Shown: positions 52,557-63,020, counted from the first letter of the stretch. The stretch: DNA of 64,000 nt from Symsagittifera roscoffensis (GCF_963678635.1 NC_087064.1:66395548-66459547); one strand, 5' to 3'. A program made the numbers and translations. The notes: generated from the sequence alone by a model not told the origin.

Positions 52557-53040
52557 GTGAGCTGATTGTGATGACATGAGATTCATCGAGGTTAAAACTC
52601 TTAGTTGAAACGTAGAGAGAGATTAAACATTCAATTTGACCTGATCTATCAAAATTAATTTAATTATGATCTGATTCTAGATTTTTTGCTGTGTCTATTA
52701 GCACTTCGAGTTTGACCAACTGTCGAATTGTTTCAACTAAAATAGTTTACCGTGATATTAATAATTCATACCCGTATATTCAATGCTTATATGTCGAATG
52801 CTTGACAGTTTTTGAGTAACATCCATAATGAGAAGGTGTGAACTAATTGAATTTTTTATCCATAATGGAATAGTTACACTAGCCATCAGCGTAGTGTGTT
52901 CTACGGACTTTTTTTTCCTAACCTAACTCGTCAAAACAATTTTCATTGAAAGTGGAAAGTGTTCATTAATTTGGTGGCACGTTTGTTGTAATCACCATCT
53001 AGCATTAGAAATTTCATAGCATCTGTTCTCTACTTTATTT

Positions 53041-53222
53041 GTAGTTAGTGTGTGAGACTCATAATCTCTAAGTCGACGTAGGTCGGAAGATGGAATCCGA
53101 GACCCAGCCGAGTTTTTTTTAATTCGAGGCTTATTTGTACTTTTTCTGATTGCACTTTATACGGCTTCTTTTTGTCCAGCTCGCGCTATTGTTTGCAAAG
53201 CGAAACTTGGCCTCTGTGTTTG
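53041..53222 (+). mobile_element. tRNA-derived SINE, copy A
   Basis: Shares with 59,036-59,220 a diverged tRNA-like head (TGTGTGAGACTC ... GGTCGGAAGATGGAATCCGA), a body beginning AATTCGAGGCTTATTT, and a tail GTTTGCAAAGCGAAACTTGG followed by CCTCTGTGTT. The box-B-like part is eroded here. Confidence 0.7.
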
Positions 53223-53329
53223 ATTTGGTTTTTCATTGATAACAACTCTACCTACTATTTTTAAGGCCAACTATCGATCTCAATATCATTGCACCAATCA
53301 ACAGCATTGGTGCTGAGACCAGGTCAATT

Positions 53330-55135
53330 TAATTTAATAACAAGTCAGTGGAACAAATCAGTCGAAACCCGGAAGGCACTAGTTTGGTTGACCGCTTTCC
53401 TAGGAAAGTCATTATCAGACAAAAAATAGACAAGCTTGATGACGGAGATGAACTTCTTCACCAGTCAGTGTCCAAGGCAAGCAATTTGAAGAAAGACTCA
53501 GCAAACTGATTCTCAGTGACTTCTACAATATAGTAGAAGCTACAGACCCAGAGAACGTGTGGTTCTTGCTGAACGAGCGAAAATCACATTGATAAATCAG
53601 AATCAGGAAGGTCAAGAAGAGTCTGGCTTAGATTAATTGTTTGGAAGAAAGCTTCTCCATACTGGAAGCTTTTAAAACCAAAATTATGCTACTGTGGATA
53701 AAAAGATGATACAAACGAAATTCACACGACGAAATTCATACAAGCGAGTATTATTAAAACAGACATAACTCTAACTGATATGCAAACTTTCTGCGATCAA
53801 AGAATTTGTTGGGACCTCGAAGGTCAATGTCCAAGATCAATTTGCAAACCATTCGAAATCATTCTTCAGAAGACCAGATAATAGTTGTAAAGCATTCAGC
53901 TCTAGTTAGTATCTATGTCCAAACTGCGGGAAAGTATTATGTCCAAACTGCGGGATAATATGATTGTCCTCCAAGGCGAAATAAACGTAATTCCTGTGTT
54001 AACATGCTATAATTGGTCTTAATGAATTACCCAAAAACATCAATATCACATGAAATAGTTGAAGTAATCGGAGAGTAAACATCATTCGGATCGGGAAGTA
54101 GTAGAAAACTGATAACGGCACTTTAGTAGGTATATTCCTTGCTTTAACTGTCAACGGCGTGAAAATAGTCCTCATAGATGGTACCAAGTTGAAAATGCAA
54201 GTAGGTAGAGTGCTGGAAAAACATGTTTCGTCTAACATTTAAGAGAAGCTTGGAAAACTTGCTATAAATGAAGTTATGAAGACTGCGATGATAACAAACT
54301 CTTCATTTAAGGACCAGTGTTTTGTAATTTGATATGGAGTGGTCGATTTTACGCAAACAGCGAGAATTTCGGACATTTAGTCGTGATGTATTTCCAACCC
54401 TGTACGCAACACATAGGCAATCAGAGACCTTGCCGACAATCAGCGAGTACAACGCCCAAGTGAAACAAACCCAGGCTCATTTTTTATTGGTTACCAATGT
54501 GTCGATGGTGATGTGGATGTGGAAAAAAAACGGTGAAATGAGACTTAGTGCCGACTACGAAGCGCACGTCAGTGCAAGATATTGGATGAAACTACTGTTA
54601 ATCAATATGAAAGCAATCTTTTATTACTTGGAAGGGGCAAGTTTTTCAGAGAGGTGGATCTTTTAGCCGTCAGATCGAACTATATGACGCAAAAAATTGT
54701 TTGGAATTATTCCCAGCAGAGGTTGTTTGAGATGTGCTGGCTACCTCAAGGGTTGAATAACTCTTGATCTGTCAAAATTGCATCAAAAACTTACTCAAAG
54801 GAATCATAGTGGTGGTTATCTTTCAGACGAACTACTTCCCAGCAAAAAAATCAAAATAGTAAACCAAAAAACTTATGCTGGCATCAATTGACGACTCCAA
54901 AAAACTTCACCGGCATTGAATCAATTTAAACACGAAACAAATTGCGCGAGAGTTTTGTTTTTCAGTGATCCTAAAGATCGAATTGTTGTAAAGACTAGAA
55001 GTTCAAGGGTACCTTTTAATAACAAAGAATTTCAACCGCTTTTGCGGTTTGGTATGTTTCTACGCTCCACGAAAATTCGCTTCGAAGACGATCCCACTCA
55101 CTTTGAATTAGGACTTTGAGTGAACCAACTAAAAC
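53330..55135 (+). mobile_element. second Ty3/gypsy-like remnant, inside a PTPDC1 intron
   Basis: A gag-like patch at 53,485-53,590 (ILSDFYNIVEATDPENVWF); a protease-like patch at 54,120-54,240 (LALTVNGVKIVLIDGTKL, where an Asp-Thr-Gly loop would be expected); RT fingers/palm at 54,334-54,666 (WKKNGEMRLSADYEA); a shifted frame from 54,582 (LGRGKFFREVDLL, then QRLFEMCWLPQGLNNS). These are standard retroelement pol blocks in the right order. No integrase is seen. Unrelated at sequence level to the 7.6-15 kb element as far as I can tell. Confidence 0.7.
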
Positions 55136-55503
55136 GATAAAAGGTTTCAGAATGCCAAAGAAGAGTTATGCTCAAAAGCAGTTGTGCAATCTCATTACAT
55201 GGTAAAAGAAAGGATAAAATAATAAAATATTCACTAAGGCTGTTTAAATTCCATGGTTCTGTGTCCCGTAATGTATTTTTTTCAAGCTTACTTAATTCTT
55301 GATATTTTTTTTTGCATTTCAAAGTTTCCTTTTTACTGGTTGTTTTTCACAAGAGTTTTTGCGAGTCGCAGTATAGCCTATGGTGAAATTCAACCCTGCG
55401 ATTAGAAGATTAAGTAGTTCAACTGGATCGCAAATGCAAAAATCAACAGGGTACTTTTGGTAAGTTGACATCTTCGAAATCAGTTTCAAATTGGTGCCAA
55501 GTT

Positions 55504-55893
55504 GAGTTTATGGTTCTGCTGCGTCAGTGGTGCAAAAATCCTTTTTGGTTGCACTTTTTAAAAATTGGATTCACATTCTAACGTCACTGTAGGGTAAAAG
55601 TATGCCAATAGTTTGTCGCTAGAATTTTAGCGCCCTGTTTAGGTGGTGGACTTTGCAGTGTCTCAGGGTAAAGTGGCAGTACATTGTGATGCGGGAAAGA
55701 GTTTATGGTTCTGCTGCGTCAGTGGTGCAAAAATCCTTTTTGGTTGCACTTTTTAAAAATTGGATTCACATTCTAACGTCACTGTAGGGTAAAAGTATGC
55801 CAATAGTTTGTCGCTAGAATTTTAGCGCCCTGTTTAGGTGGTGGACTTTGCAGTGTCTCAGGGTAAAGTGGCAGTACATTGTGATGCGGGAAA
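55504..55893 (+). repeat. 195-bp tandem duplication covering the catalytic exon acceptor
   Basis: 55,504-55,698 and 55,699-55,893 match base for base. The unit starts GAGTTTATGGTTCTG and ends GTGATGCGGGAAAG. It includes intron, the 3' splice site (55,641-55,642 and 55,836-55,837) and the first 18 codons of the catalytic exon, including the active-site Cys. Confidence 0.92.
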
Positions 55894-56009
55894 GGGACGA
55901 ACAGGTAGCCTCATAGCCTGCTACTTTGTGTACGTCCACAGAGTGCCAGCCAGTGCTGCTATCTTCTACGTCAGAAACAAGAGAGCCGGATCCATTCAGA
56001 CTAAAGGAC
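55838..56009 (+). CDS. PTPDC1: PTPDC1-like catalytic exon (CX5R active site)
   Basis: Acceptor CCCTGTTTAG at 55,828-55,837, then VVDFAVSQGKVAVHCDAGK and GRTGSLIACYFVYVHR, ending KRAGSIQTKGQ at 56,009. The nucleophilic Cys is codon 55,880-55,882 and the Arg is 55,898-55,900. Joining the WPD exon in phase 0 gives a continuous phosphatase core. After the GGACAA codons the next bases are AAGAGTAG: no GT at the expected phase-0 border. The nearest GT (56,013) would shift the following exon out of frame. Confidence 0.8.
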
Positions 56010-57337
56010 AAAAGAGTAGTTGATGCAATGAAACTTTGGTTTCGATTTTGTAGTTTGATGATGTCGTAGTCGTGTGGTATTTAATATCTTTAAGGGTAGC
56101 ATTGGCTTTTTCTTGCTTCATTTTGAATGTAAATTCATTGAAAATGGTGGTTATAATTTTTTTACTAGTACAGATTTTCTGTGTCAAGAATTTTTTGTCG
56201 ACTTTTCATATTGGTAAATTTTTTTTTTGCGAAAAGAAGGCTCAAATCTCAAGTTTAAACGATAATTAAGCAGTTTTAACTTAGTCAGTCTGTCTTATTA
56301 GTAAATATAATAGGAGGATAGTTACCATCTGGTGAATTCTCTTAGAATCCTTTTAATTCGCTTCTGTGACCTTTTGATGTAGGTGGCTCCTTAGACAATC
56401 GGACTTACATACCAATAGTAGGAATCAAGTTTCAATATACTTATGTTGGCTTCGATATATCTCTTTTGATTTTGAAGAGAAAACCAATCCTTTCTAGGGG
56501 TGCAATTTTTGCTTACTGCTGAGCTAAGACTGCTTGTTACTTGTAAACCCAGTTGTTTTTCTTGAATTTCTTCAAGTATTTGCGCACCGAGTTAAAGTTA
56601 AGAGCAATGTGTTTGACACTATGTTCAGGCTGATTAGATTTAATTGTGCTCGATGAGGGTTGGATTGGATGCAAGAGTTTTATAATCATCTGCATAGCCG
56701 TGGCAAAATTTGTAGGTGAGGATAATAGATCGGTTATCAAAGAGAGGAAGAACACAGGCCTTAGTAGCGATCCTTGTTGCAATTTCTGCAGATGTTGCTG
56801 TTCTCTTTTCGTTAATAAGCCTTATAAGGCATTATCTGATCGACCCTACCTTTTCATCTGACCTACTTATACATAAGTCATGAGGTGCTTTTTCGTTAAT
56901 TTTTTTTTTTAAATAACAATGTTCTATTATCTACAATAGAATTTTTTTGTAACTTACCATCAAAAAATTGTTTTGCTTAAATGCTTGGCTCTTTTCCAGT
57001 TTCCCATCCCCTTGTTAAATTACAAAACAAAGATGTTCAAAAATTGTTCATACGGCAATTTGCATGTTAGAAATGTTGTAGAAATTTGTTCACCTGTTCA
57101 CGCTGACACGTTTTATTGCAGTTTCTAAGATGAAAAACCATTTTAAATAGACTTTCATGTAATGAATTTCAGAAAAAATTTAAGGGGAGGAACTGGAAAA
57201 GAGCCAAATTTTTTTTTGTTTTGCCTTTAATTGGATTGTATAATGGCAAGGTTTTTGCCTTGGGTCTTCAAAACATACTGTTGAATGTCGTATGCCATCG
57301 TTGTAATTTTCACTTTTATTTCGTTTCTTTTCCTCAG
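56010..57337. other. PTPDC1-like intron, nothing else recognised
   Basis: AT-rich, no repeat family or coding motif recognised. Short frames of 63-81 codons on either strand have no support. Confidence 0.55.
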
Positions 57338-57499
57338 GTGATGATGGTGAAAGACTTTCAAACCTTCTTGGAGCATTTCTGGGTGATTTTTCCTCGAATG
57401 GAACCTGAAATTGGACTCCGCACTCTGGAAACTTCGCTGAATCTTCAGAACAAAATACTGCACAGCCCCGAGAGGAAGTTTTTGAAACATACGCCCAAG
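57338..57499 (+). CDS. PTPDC1: PTPDC1-like exon 3 of recognised chain
   Basis: Exactly 54 codons between a pyrimidine-rich acceptor (TTTCTTTTCCTCAG) and AAG|GTTCAT, phase 0 on both sides. Reads VMMVKDFQTFLEHFWVIFP, then LETSLNLQNKIL and ERKFLKHTPK. This matches the helical segment that follows the active-site helix in PTPDC1. Confidence 0.7.
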
Positions 57500-57675
57500 G
57501 TTCATTTTTAGTCCGCATTTATGAAGTATTTCCATACAAAGTGGTCGAATTTTTTGGACATTTAAAAAGGCCATAAGTTGGAAACAATCTTAAAATCACT
57601 CAAAGCAGAAATATAAAGAACTGTAAAAAGAACACTTTGACTTAGCATTTGCACTTGAAATGAAAATCTGTTTAG

Positions 57676-58389
57676 ATTGTTTACGTGGCTTGCAAAATGC
57701 TTCTTGCGTTTGCTGGCCTTGAAGCAACAGTAGAAAACTTCAAACTCGAAAGCTCCTTGGGCGAGGGATCTCAATTTCCACCTGAACTCGAAAAAATAAT
57801 TGACCTTTATTTTGAAAGACGTCTAACAGCTCTTTCAAATGGAATCGACAGGTCATTTGTTCATCAAAATAGTGAGCTTGTGTTTGGAAAGGGTTCCTTC
57901 AAATCAAGAAGCTCAGTTGATCTGACTGATGTTGGCGGAAAAGCAAATGAAAGACACAATTCGGAACCACCTCATAGAGGAATGAATCCACGAGAACATT
58001 CTAGGCTTTCGATGCACGAAAAAGACCAAGAAATGCGATTGGACGACGAACGAGACAGGTCCTGACAACATGTTTACCCGGTTGAGAGCGTCATCTCTAA
58101 GGTTTTGGACCGAAAGATGGAAAGTTTGCAGAAGAGAAGAACATCTGTAGGGTCCATAGACTCCACTAGCAAACACATTTATGACGTTTCGGATAAGCTT
58201 GAAAATGGCACCGCAGCTCGTAATGGAAAAGTTTTTCCGGTCGAAGAAATATTGGAAGCTTTGAAGTCTTATGATGATTCGGTTCTGGAGGCTGTCAAAC
58301 TTCTGGAAGAGGAAATGAATATTGCGCCCAGATGTTGGGATCTGATGTTGCGGCAAAAAAATCCTAGTGTCTGTTTCATTATGGGACTG
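57676..58389 (+). CDS. PTPDC1: PTPDC1-like exon 4, interrupted by in-frame TGA
   Basis: Acceptor CTGTTTAG at 57,668-57,675, donor CTG|GTAAGT after 58,389, 714 bases (238 codons). It opens IVYVACKMLLAFAGLEATVE, continues through a Ser/Glu/Arg-rich, probably disordered middle (MNPREHSRLSMHEKDQE), and after TGA at 58,063-58,065 resumes in the same frame with PVESVISKVLDRKMESLQK and FPVEEILEALKSYDDSV. The last block, IAPRCWDLMLRQKNPS, resembles the C-terminal region of PTPDC1. Apart from the TGA the frame is intact on both sides. Confidence 0.65.
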
Positions 58390-59035
58390 GTAAGTAAACA
58401 TTCTGCTTTTTACGGGGATGAAATTTTCAAAATGTGCCGTGTTCGAAAAACGTTCAAAAAACAGTGTTTATTACCAAAGCCATTTTCACATTTGTTAATC
58501 AACGCTCGTGATATTTTTTTTAAAATTCCGGATGCTAGTTGGATATCGTTTTGGATGTGGGTGAAGTTTTTAGGCGGCAATGATCAGTTATTACAAGTAT
58601 AATGGTTGGTTTTTACACTTGCGAAGCAAAGTGTCTTAGTACGAACTTTTTTTTCTAAGCTTAGTCGTAAATTTAGTTTCTGCTTTTGGTGGCAATTTGG
58701 AAGGCTGCGGTAGCAGTATAAAATCATGTGCTTTGACATTTGATTAGTAAAAAGTTAACACAGCTGATGCCTTTTTAATTCATCAAATGAACCGAAAGTT
58801 ATTTGTTTCAAAGAGCAGTACAATGATGAAAAGCTCGATTTCAGACATTTTCCGACTTAATGCATCTCGCAATTTTTTTTGAAATGCATAATCTATACAT
58901 AATGTGGCTTTATGCTGTCCAATTTATTCCTTGTAAAATTGTGTCTTTTTGTATTTGGTGCTACTTTCGCTGCATCGAATTGCAATTTAATAGCATATGT
59001 AGCTGTCCTATTGGTGGCTAGTTTTTGTAGATTTT

Positions 59036-59220
59036 AAGCATCCGCGGCTGAATGGTTTGTATATGAGACAAAACTTGCTAGGTCGCAGATTCGAATCCTA
59101 CACGTAGCCAATTTTTTCTAATTCGAGGCTTATTTCTACTTTTTTTTATTTCACTTGATAGCTTTTTGGTCGTGTTCTTGCAAGTGTTTGCGAAGCGCAG
59201 CTTCGCCTCTGTGTTAAATA
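59036..59220 (+). mobile_element. tRNA-derived SINE, copy B
   Basis: The head holds a box-B-like GGTCGCAGATTCGAATCC ending in TAGCCA. The body is AATTCGAGGCTTATTT and a T-rich stretch, and the tail is TTGCGAAGCGCAGCTTCGCC then TCTGTGTT. It is located in the last PTPDC1-like intron. A weak third tail-like match lies near 55,326-55,382. Confidence 0.75.
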
Positions 59221-59529
59221 TGTTAAAAAGTTTTATAAGAGTTTATGAACGTAGTAAATATAGGTCGTGATGATTTTTTTAAGGAAAAGTCTCAAAATTT
59301 GTTCAGGCAGTTGTTTTGACTTTTGATTTCTTTTGAAGTTCAGCTCATTTCCTTTGTTAAAAGGAAGTTAAACTCCACTATCGAACAGCAAAAAATGGTA
59401 AAAGTCACGAAAAGTGTCAATGAATTTTTGTCTCAAGTGCGGGTAGTAATTTGAAAAAAAAGTTGGTCGTAAAGAATTTTTGAAAAAGTGAGCTAACGTT
59501 TTTTATTTCCTTTTTTTGGGTTTTTTGAG

Positions 59530-60048
59530 TTCTTTTACACTTCAACCCGCTATGGGCAATGTTTAAGGTTTGACCAGCTGAAGTACTCAGTCCTGTCACC
59601 CAAGGATTAAGAGAAGCTCATCAAGTCTCCACTGCCGGAACAATGTCAGTCAGTAAATAGTGGAACAGACAGTGTCGGCATTGTGCGGGAGATCATCAGA
59701 AATATACCGAAGAAGCCAGATGCGACGGAAACAATACTGACATTATTAAGAACTGTTGTCCATTTGTGCCCGACAGTCAGTGAGTTTTCAGACATTTTGC
59801 CGACGATGTTGACCCACTTGACGCAAACAGGGTTGAACAGGAAGAGTTCTTCACAGAAGTCTTCCGGAAGCTTAGAAAAGCGAAAACCAGATTTATGGAA
59901 TAACTCTTTGAGAGTTTTCACGAACTTCTACTATTATTTAAAACCAAATAAAGTGAGTAATGACAAAAATTTAATTAGTGAAAGTTTGACTAGTAGCTCA
60001 GACTATAGAGATTGTGGTCCTATTGAAGATATTTTTTCCACTAGTTGA
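59530..60048 (+). CDS. PTPDC1: PTPDC1-like terminal exon, interrupted by in-frame TAA
   Basis: A T-rich tract and AG at 59,528-59,529 give a phase-0 acceptor, and the frame runs to TGA at 60,046-60,048. It contains RFDQLKYSVLSPKD, then TAA (59,608-59,610), then EKLIKSPLPEQC and ILTLLRTVVHLCPTVSEF, similar in pattern to the helical PTPDC1 C-terminus. The final 40 residues are Ser/Asn/Asp-rich. The acceptor position is an inference; AG at 59,567 is an alternative, but it is out of phase. Confidence 0.55.
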
Positions 60049-61436
60049 TAACAAATTAATGAATAATAGTTATTAATAACAGTCTATATGTTTCCGAATC
60101 TGTGCAATCTGTAAGTTTTGCGTAGTGTGGTTCTTACAATGTATTGCATTTTAAGTCATCATATTAAAAAATCATCAACAAAAGTCGGCGGTCGAAAATT
60201 CCATCTTGTGTTAGTTGGACGGAGTTAGGTTCATGTAAAAAATTTCCCCCCTAAATTGACTAAATGAACGGTTTTCCATCTAAAAAGGTAAACAGCAAAT
60301 TTAGTAAACATTCAGTTGGCTTAGTGGGAGATCGTTCACTCGATCCCTGTTTTCTACTTGATGACAAATTGTTGCCAATACCTTGGTGGTCATTTTTCAT
60401 TTGGTCATTGTTTTAAGCGTTGAAATGCATGAAAAAAACATTTTGCACATCCAACAAATCTTTTTTTATTGAAATTCGTATCGCTTCGTTGACCGAAAAG
60501 ATTGTTGCTGTTAAATCGGCTTTAGTTTGTGTTAATGTTTGTTTTTGTGTGGTCTTTTCTTGTTTGTTGTGTAAGTATTTCTTGCGGAAAAGTTTTCGTA
60601 TGTCTTGATTCGTCATGTTTGATTTTTCTTCATCAATAGTTAGGTAATCGCAAAGCAATCAAAAATATGTTTCTGCTGTAAATATGATAAATACTGTTAA
60701 AAATTGTACATATTTTAACACGCATAGATATTTTCACTGGTAAATTTAATTTTGCTATGTGTTTTGGTCAGCTGTTTAGGTTTTGCGAACATCTCACAAA
60801 TCTTAAAAGAGCTACGGAGCTTGATGACCGTTACTTCAGTTTCTGTCCATATTTTTCTAGGAAAATTCAATGTCCAGGTTCTGAGTCAAAGAGTGGCTTT
60901 TTGAGTGTAATGTCTAACGGGATAATGGCTTGGTAGTATTTTTGGAGGGGGGAGGGGTTTGACAGAATAAATAGGGAACAAATTCAAGTCTTACAAATTT
61001 CTAACGTATCCGGTAGCGATAACGATGGTGTCCAGCAATTGTGTGATAGTGGCTTCAAATCGCACGTGCGCTGCAGTTTGCATGGTGAGAGCTTGCAACA
61101 TAGTCATAGCCCAGGTTTAATTAATTAACCTCGGGTTAGGCCTCCAGGATTGTTGACTAAAAAACCATGATTGAAATTTGTATAGGTCGTGTATGCTATC
61201 AGGAAAATGTAAAAAGTTTCAGCGTGTGAGGTGATGCTTTGCAATATGAAACTTTTTACTACCCAACAGTGAAATACTACTCAACAGACGTTAAAGGGCA
61301 GTCGGAACATTCAGGGATTCACCCTGATGGGAGTGGTCTTGTTTGGATGTGCTGTAAAAATTTCGAATGTTTTGGATATAGGCCAACTCAATTTTAACAT
61401 ATTTTACATGCTTCAGCTAGTGTTTCAACATGATTG
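60049..61436. other. intergenic, no gene recognised
   Basis: Non-coding by appearance. It includes a purine-rich GGAGGGGGGAGGGG tract near 60,943 and the hairpin at 61,209-61,259. An 81-codon minus-strand frame at 60,658-60,413 (Lys/Gln/Thr-rich) has no recognisable motif. Confidence 0.5.
61209..61259. repeat. 12-bp inverted repeat (hairpin)
   Basis: GTAAAAAGTTTC at 61,209-61,220 and GAAACTTTTTAC at 61,248-61,259 are perfect reverse complements around a 27-base loop. The loop contains AGCGTGTGAGGTGATG. Confidence 0.8.
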
Positions 61437-61946
61437 CCCGCACCGAAGTTTCTCCGATTATTATCTATTATCTGGCGATTTTGTGGTCGAACCAAAAATT
61501 ATTTTTTAACAATCAATTATCTGGTGATTTTGTGGTTGCAGAGTAAAATAATCGATTATATGGAGAAAACAATCCATTAAAAAGCTTTATTTCTATGACG
61601 ATTATGTTGGAATTATAATAGATTATAATAGATTATAATATAAACAAAATGATATAAAAATTCGATCAAAAACACAAAAATGTGCGACCTCAATTTTTTC
61701 AAATTTTTAGTTGCCTGAGCATGGAAATATAAGATTTTTAGCTGAAAAACAAGCTTTTAAGTAAATTTCGAACTGAATTTCAAGTTTTGTTACGTGTCTT
61801 GTTCTTACATCATTCTCAATCCCATCAGAACTCGAAATAATAAATTTGATTTGAATGGGCGGGATGAGCGGCAGGTATGAAAAATGACTTAACTCAACAA
61901 AAAAGACTTCGTAAATTTGTTTAATTTGCATCGTATTGTAATGGGG

Positions 61947-62486
61947 CTCAAAATATGATTTATATTAACCCATTTCTTCTTTTGTTTTATAGGTTTTTGC
62001 CCAAGATCTGATTTGCAATGATGATTTTCTACATTTTTGTTGCATATTTGTGAGGTTAAAATGTGATTTATATTGACCCATTTAATCATTTGTTTTGTAA
62101 ATTTTTTGCCCAACATCTGATTTACAATAATGATTTACTATGATTTCATTGCATATTTTCGAGCTCAAATTTGGTTAATATTGACAATTTTCTGGAATCT
62201 TTACAATTGTGTTTGCACAAAATCTGATTTACAATGATGATTTTCTACATTTTTGTTGCATATTTTCGAGCTCAAAATGTGATTTGTATTGACCCATTTA
62301 ATCATTTGTTTTGTAAATTTTTGCCCAAGATCTGATTTACAATAATGATTTACTATGATTTCATTGCATATTTTCGAGCTCAAATCTGGTTTATATGTAC
62401 AATATTCTTGAATTTTTACATATGTTTTTGCACAAAATCTGATTTACAATGATGATATTTTGTATCTTTGTTGCATATTTTTTGTG
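61947..62486 (+). repeat. 108-bp satellite, five copies of two alternating types
   Basis: Monomers at 61,947-62,054, 62,055-62,163, 62,164-62,270, 62,271-62,378 and 62,379-62,486. Each ends in TTGCATATTTTCGAG or similar. Monomers 2 and 4 share GACCCATTTAATCATTTG; monomers 3 and 5 share TTTGCACAAAATCTG. This gives a 216-bp dimer repeated twice, with monomer 1 as a divergent 2/4-like copy. Confidence 0.88.
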
Positions 62487-62619
62487 CCGAAAATCTTGTT
62501 CATTTTGATGATTTTCGTGATTTGTGTCGTTTGGTTTGAATTCAACTTTTGCTTTGAGTTTTCATATAGCACGCTTTTCAGAAGAGAAAAATTAATTTTT
62601 CTGACAGTATAATTAAATT

Positions 62620-62850
62620 TTTTGACAACATAATCGATTTTATTGCAATTTTATGGCGATAGCAATAGTTTTTGTTGCAATTTTATGGCAGTTTTATGGC
62701 GGAAACAATAGATTTTATTGCAATTTTATGGCAAAAACAATAGATTTTATTGTAATTTTATGGCAAAAACAATCGATTTTATTGCGATTTCATGGCGGTT
62801 TCAGGGCAAAAAAATAGATTTTATTGAGATTATATGGAGATAAAAATACA
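62620..62850 (+). repeat. 32-bp minisatellite
   Basis: Degenerate repeats of ATGGCAAAAACAATAGATTT plus TATTGCAATTTT, about six to seven copies. The CAATCGATTTTATTG variant links it to the AT-palindrome repeats in the rest of the element. Confidence 0.8.
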
Positions 62851-63020
62851 TTTTAGTGGAATTACAAGGCAATATATTCTTGATGAAAATAATCTATTTT
62901 CTTTCTATTATAATAGAAAATGTTGCTTAAATTGGTTACACATAATCGATTATAATGGCAATATTTTCGGCAACATTTTTTCAATATAATCTATTTTTAT
63001 CCGAGAAACTTCGGTGCGGG

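Larger units (their letters stand above)
52411..60048 (+). pseudogene. PTPDC1: PTPDC1-like protein tyrosine phosphatase gene, broken
   Basis: Five exons can be chained: 52,411-52,556, 55,838-56,009, 57,338-57,499, 57,676-58,389 and 59,530-60,048. They read in the order and spacing of PTPDC1, a dual-specificity-type phosphatase that in vertebrates is linked to cilium and centrosome biology. The WPD loop (PWPDFG) and the active site HCDAGKGRTG are intact. Lesions: no GT donor after GSIQTKGQ, an in-frame TGA at 58,063-58,065, an in-frame TAA at 59,608-59,610, and a 195-bp duplication of the 5' part of the catalytic exon. N-terminal exons were not found. It keeps introns, so it is not a retrocopy. 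It could be a recent pseudogene, a null allele, or a poorly assembled working gene. Confidence 0.75.
61437..63020. mobile_element. TIR element carrying satellite arrays (family member 2)
   Basis: The left end CCCGCACCGAAGTTTCTC is matched by a perfect 18-base reverse complement at the right end (63,003-63,020). Similarity continues for about 12 more bases. Length 1,584. The interior holds GATTATAAT repeats (61,540-61,645 and 62,940-62,960), the 108-bp satellite and the 32-bp minisatellite. No transposase frame. Flanks share only TG, so no convincing target-site duplication. It is probably a non-autonomous DNA transposon. Confidence 0.7.

Noticed and set aside
57180-57574. Long minus-strand frames opposite the third phosphatase exon
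   Set aside because: Antisense shadows; the plus strand has a phase-0 exon with good splice borders and PTPDC1-like sequence.
58063-58065. TGA as a selenocysteine codon
   Set aside because: PTPDC1-type phosphatases use Cys, the active-site Cys is intact elsewhere, the TGA lies in a low-complexity stretch, and a TAA also interrupts the gene.
59036-59110. Possible tRNA gene
   Set aside because: A box-B-like GATTCGAATCC is present, but no cloverleaf with a proper acceptor stem can be drawn, and the sequence continues into a shared SINE body found also at 53 kb.
60413-60658. 81-codon minus-strand frame as a small gene
   Set aside because: Lys/Gln/Thr-rich composition expected by chance in AT-rich DNA, no motif, and an open plus-strand frame overlaps it.
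61947-62486. CRISPR-like regular repeats
   Set aside because: Repeats are 108 bases and directly abutting with no unique spacers; this is a satellite.
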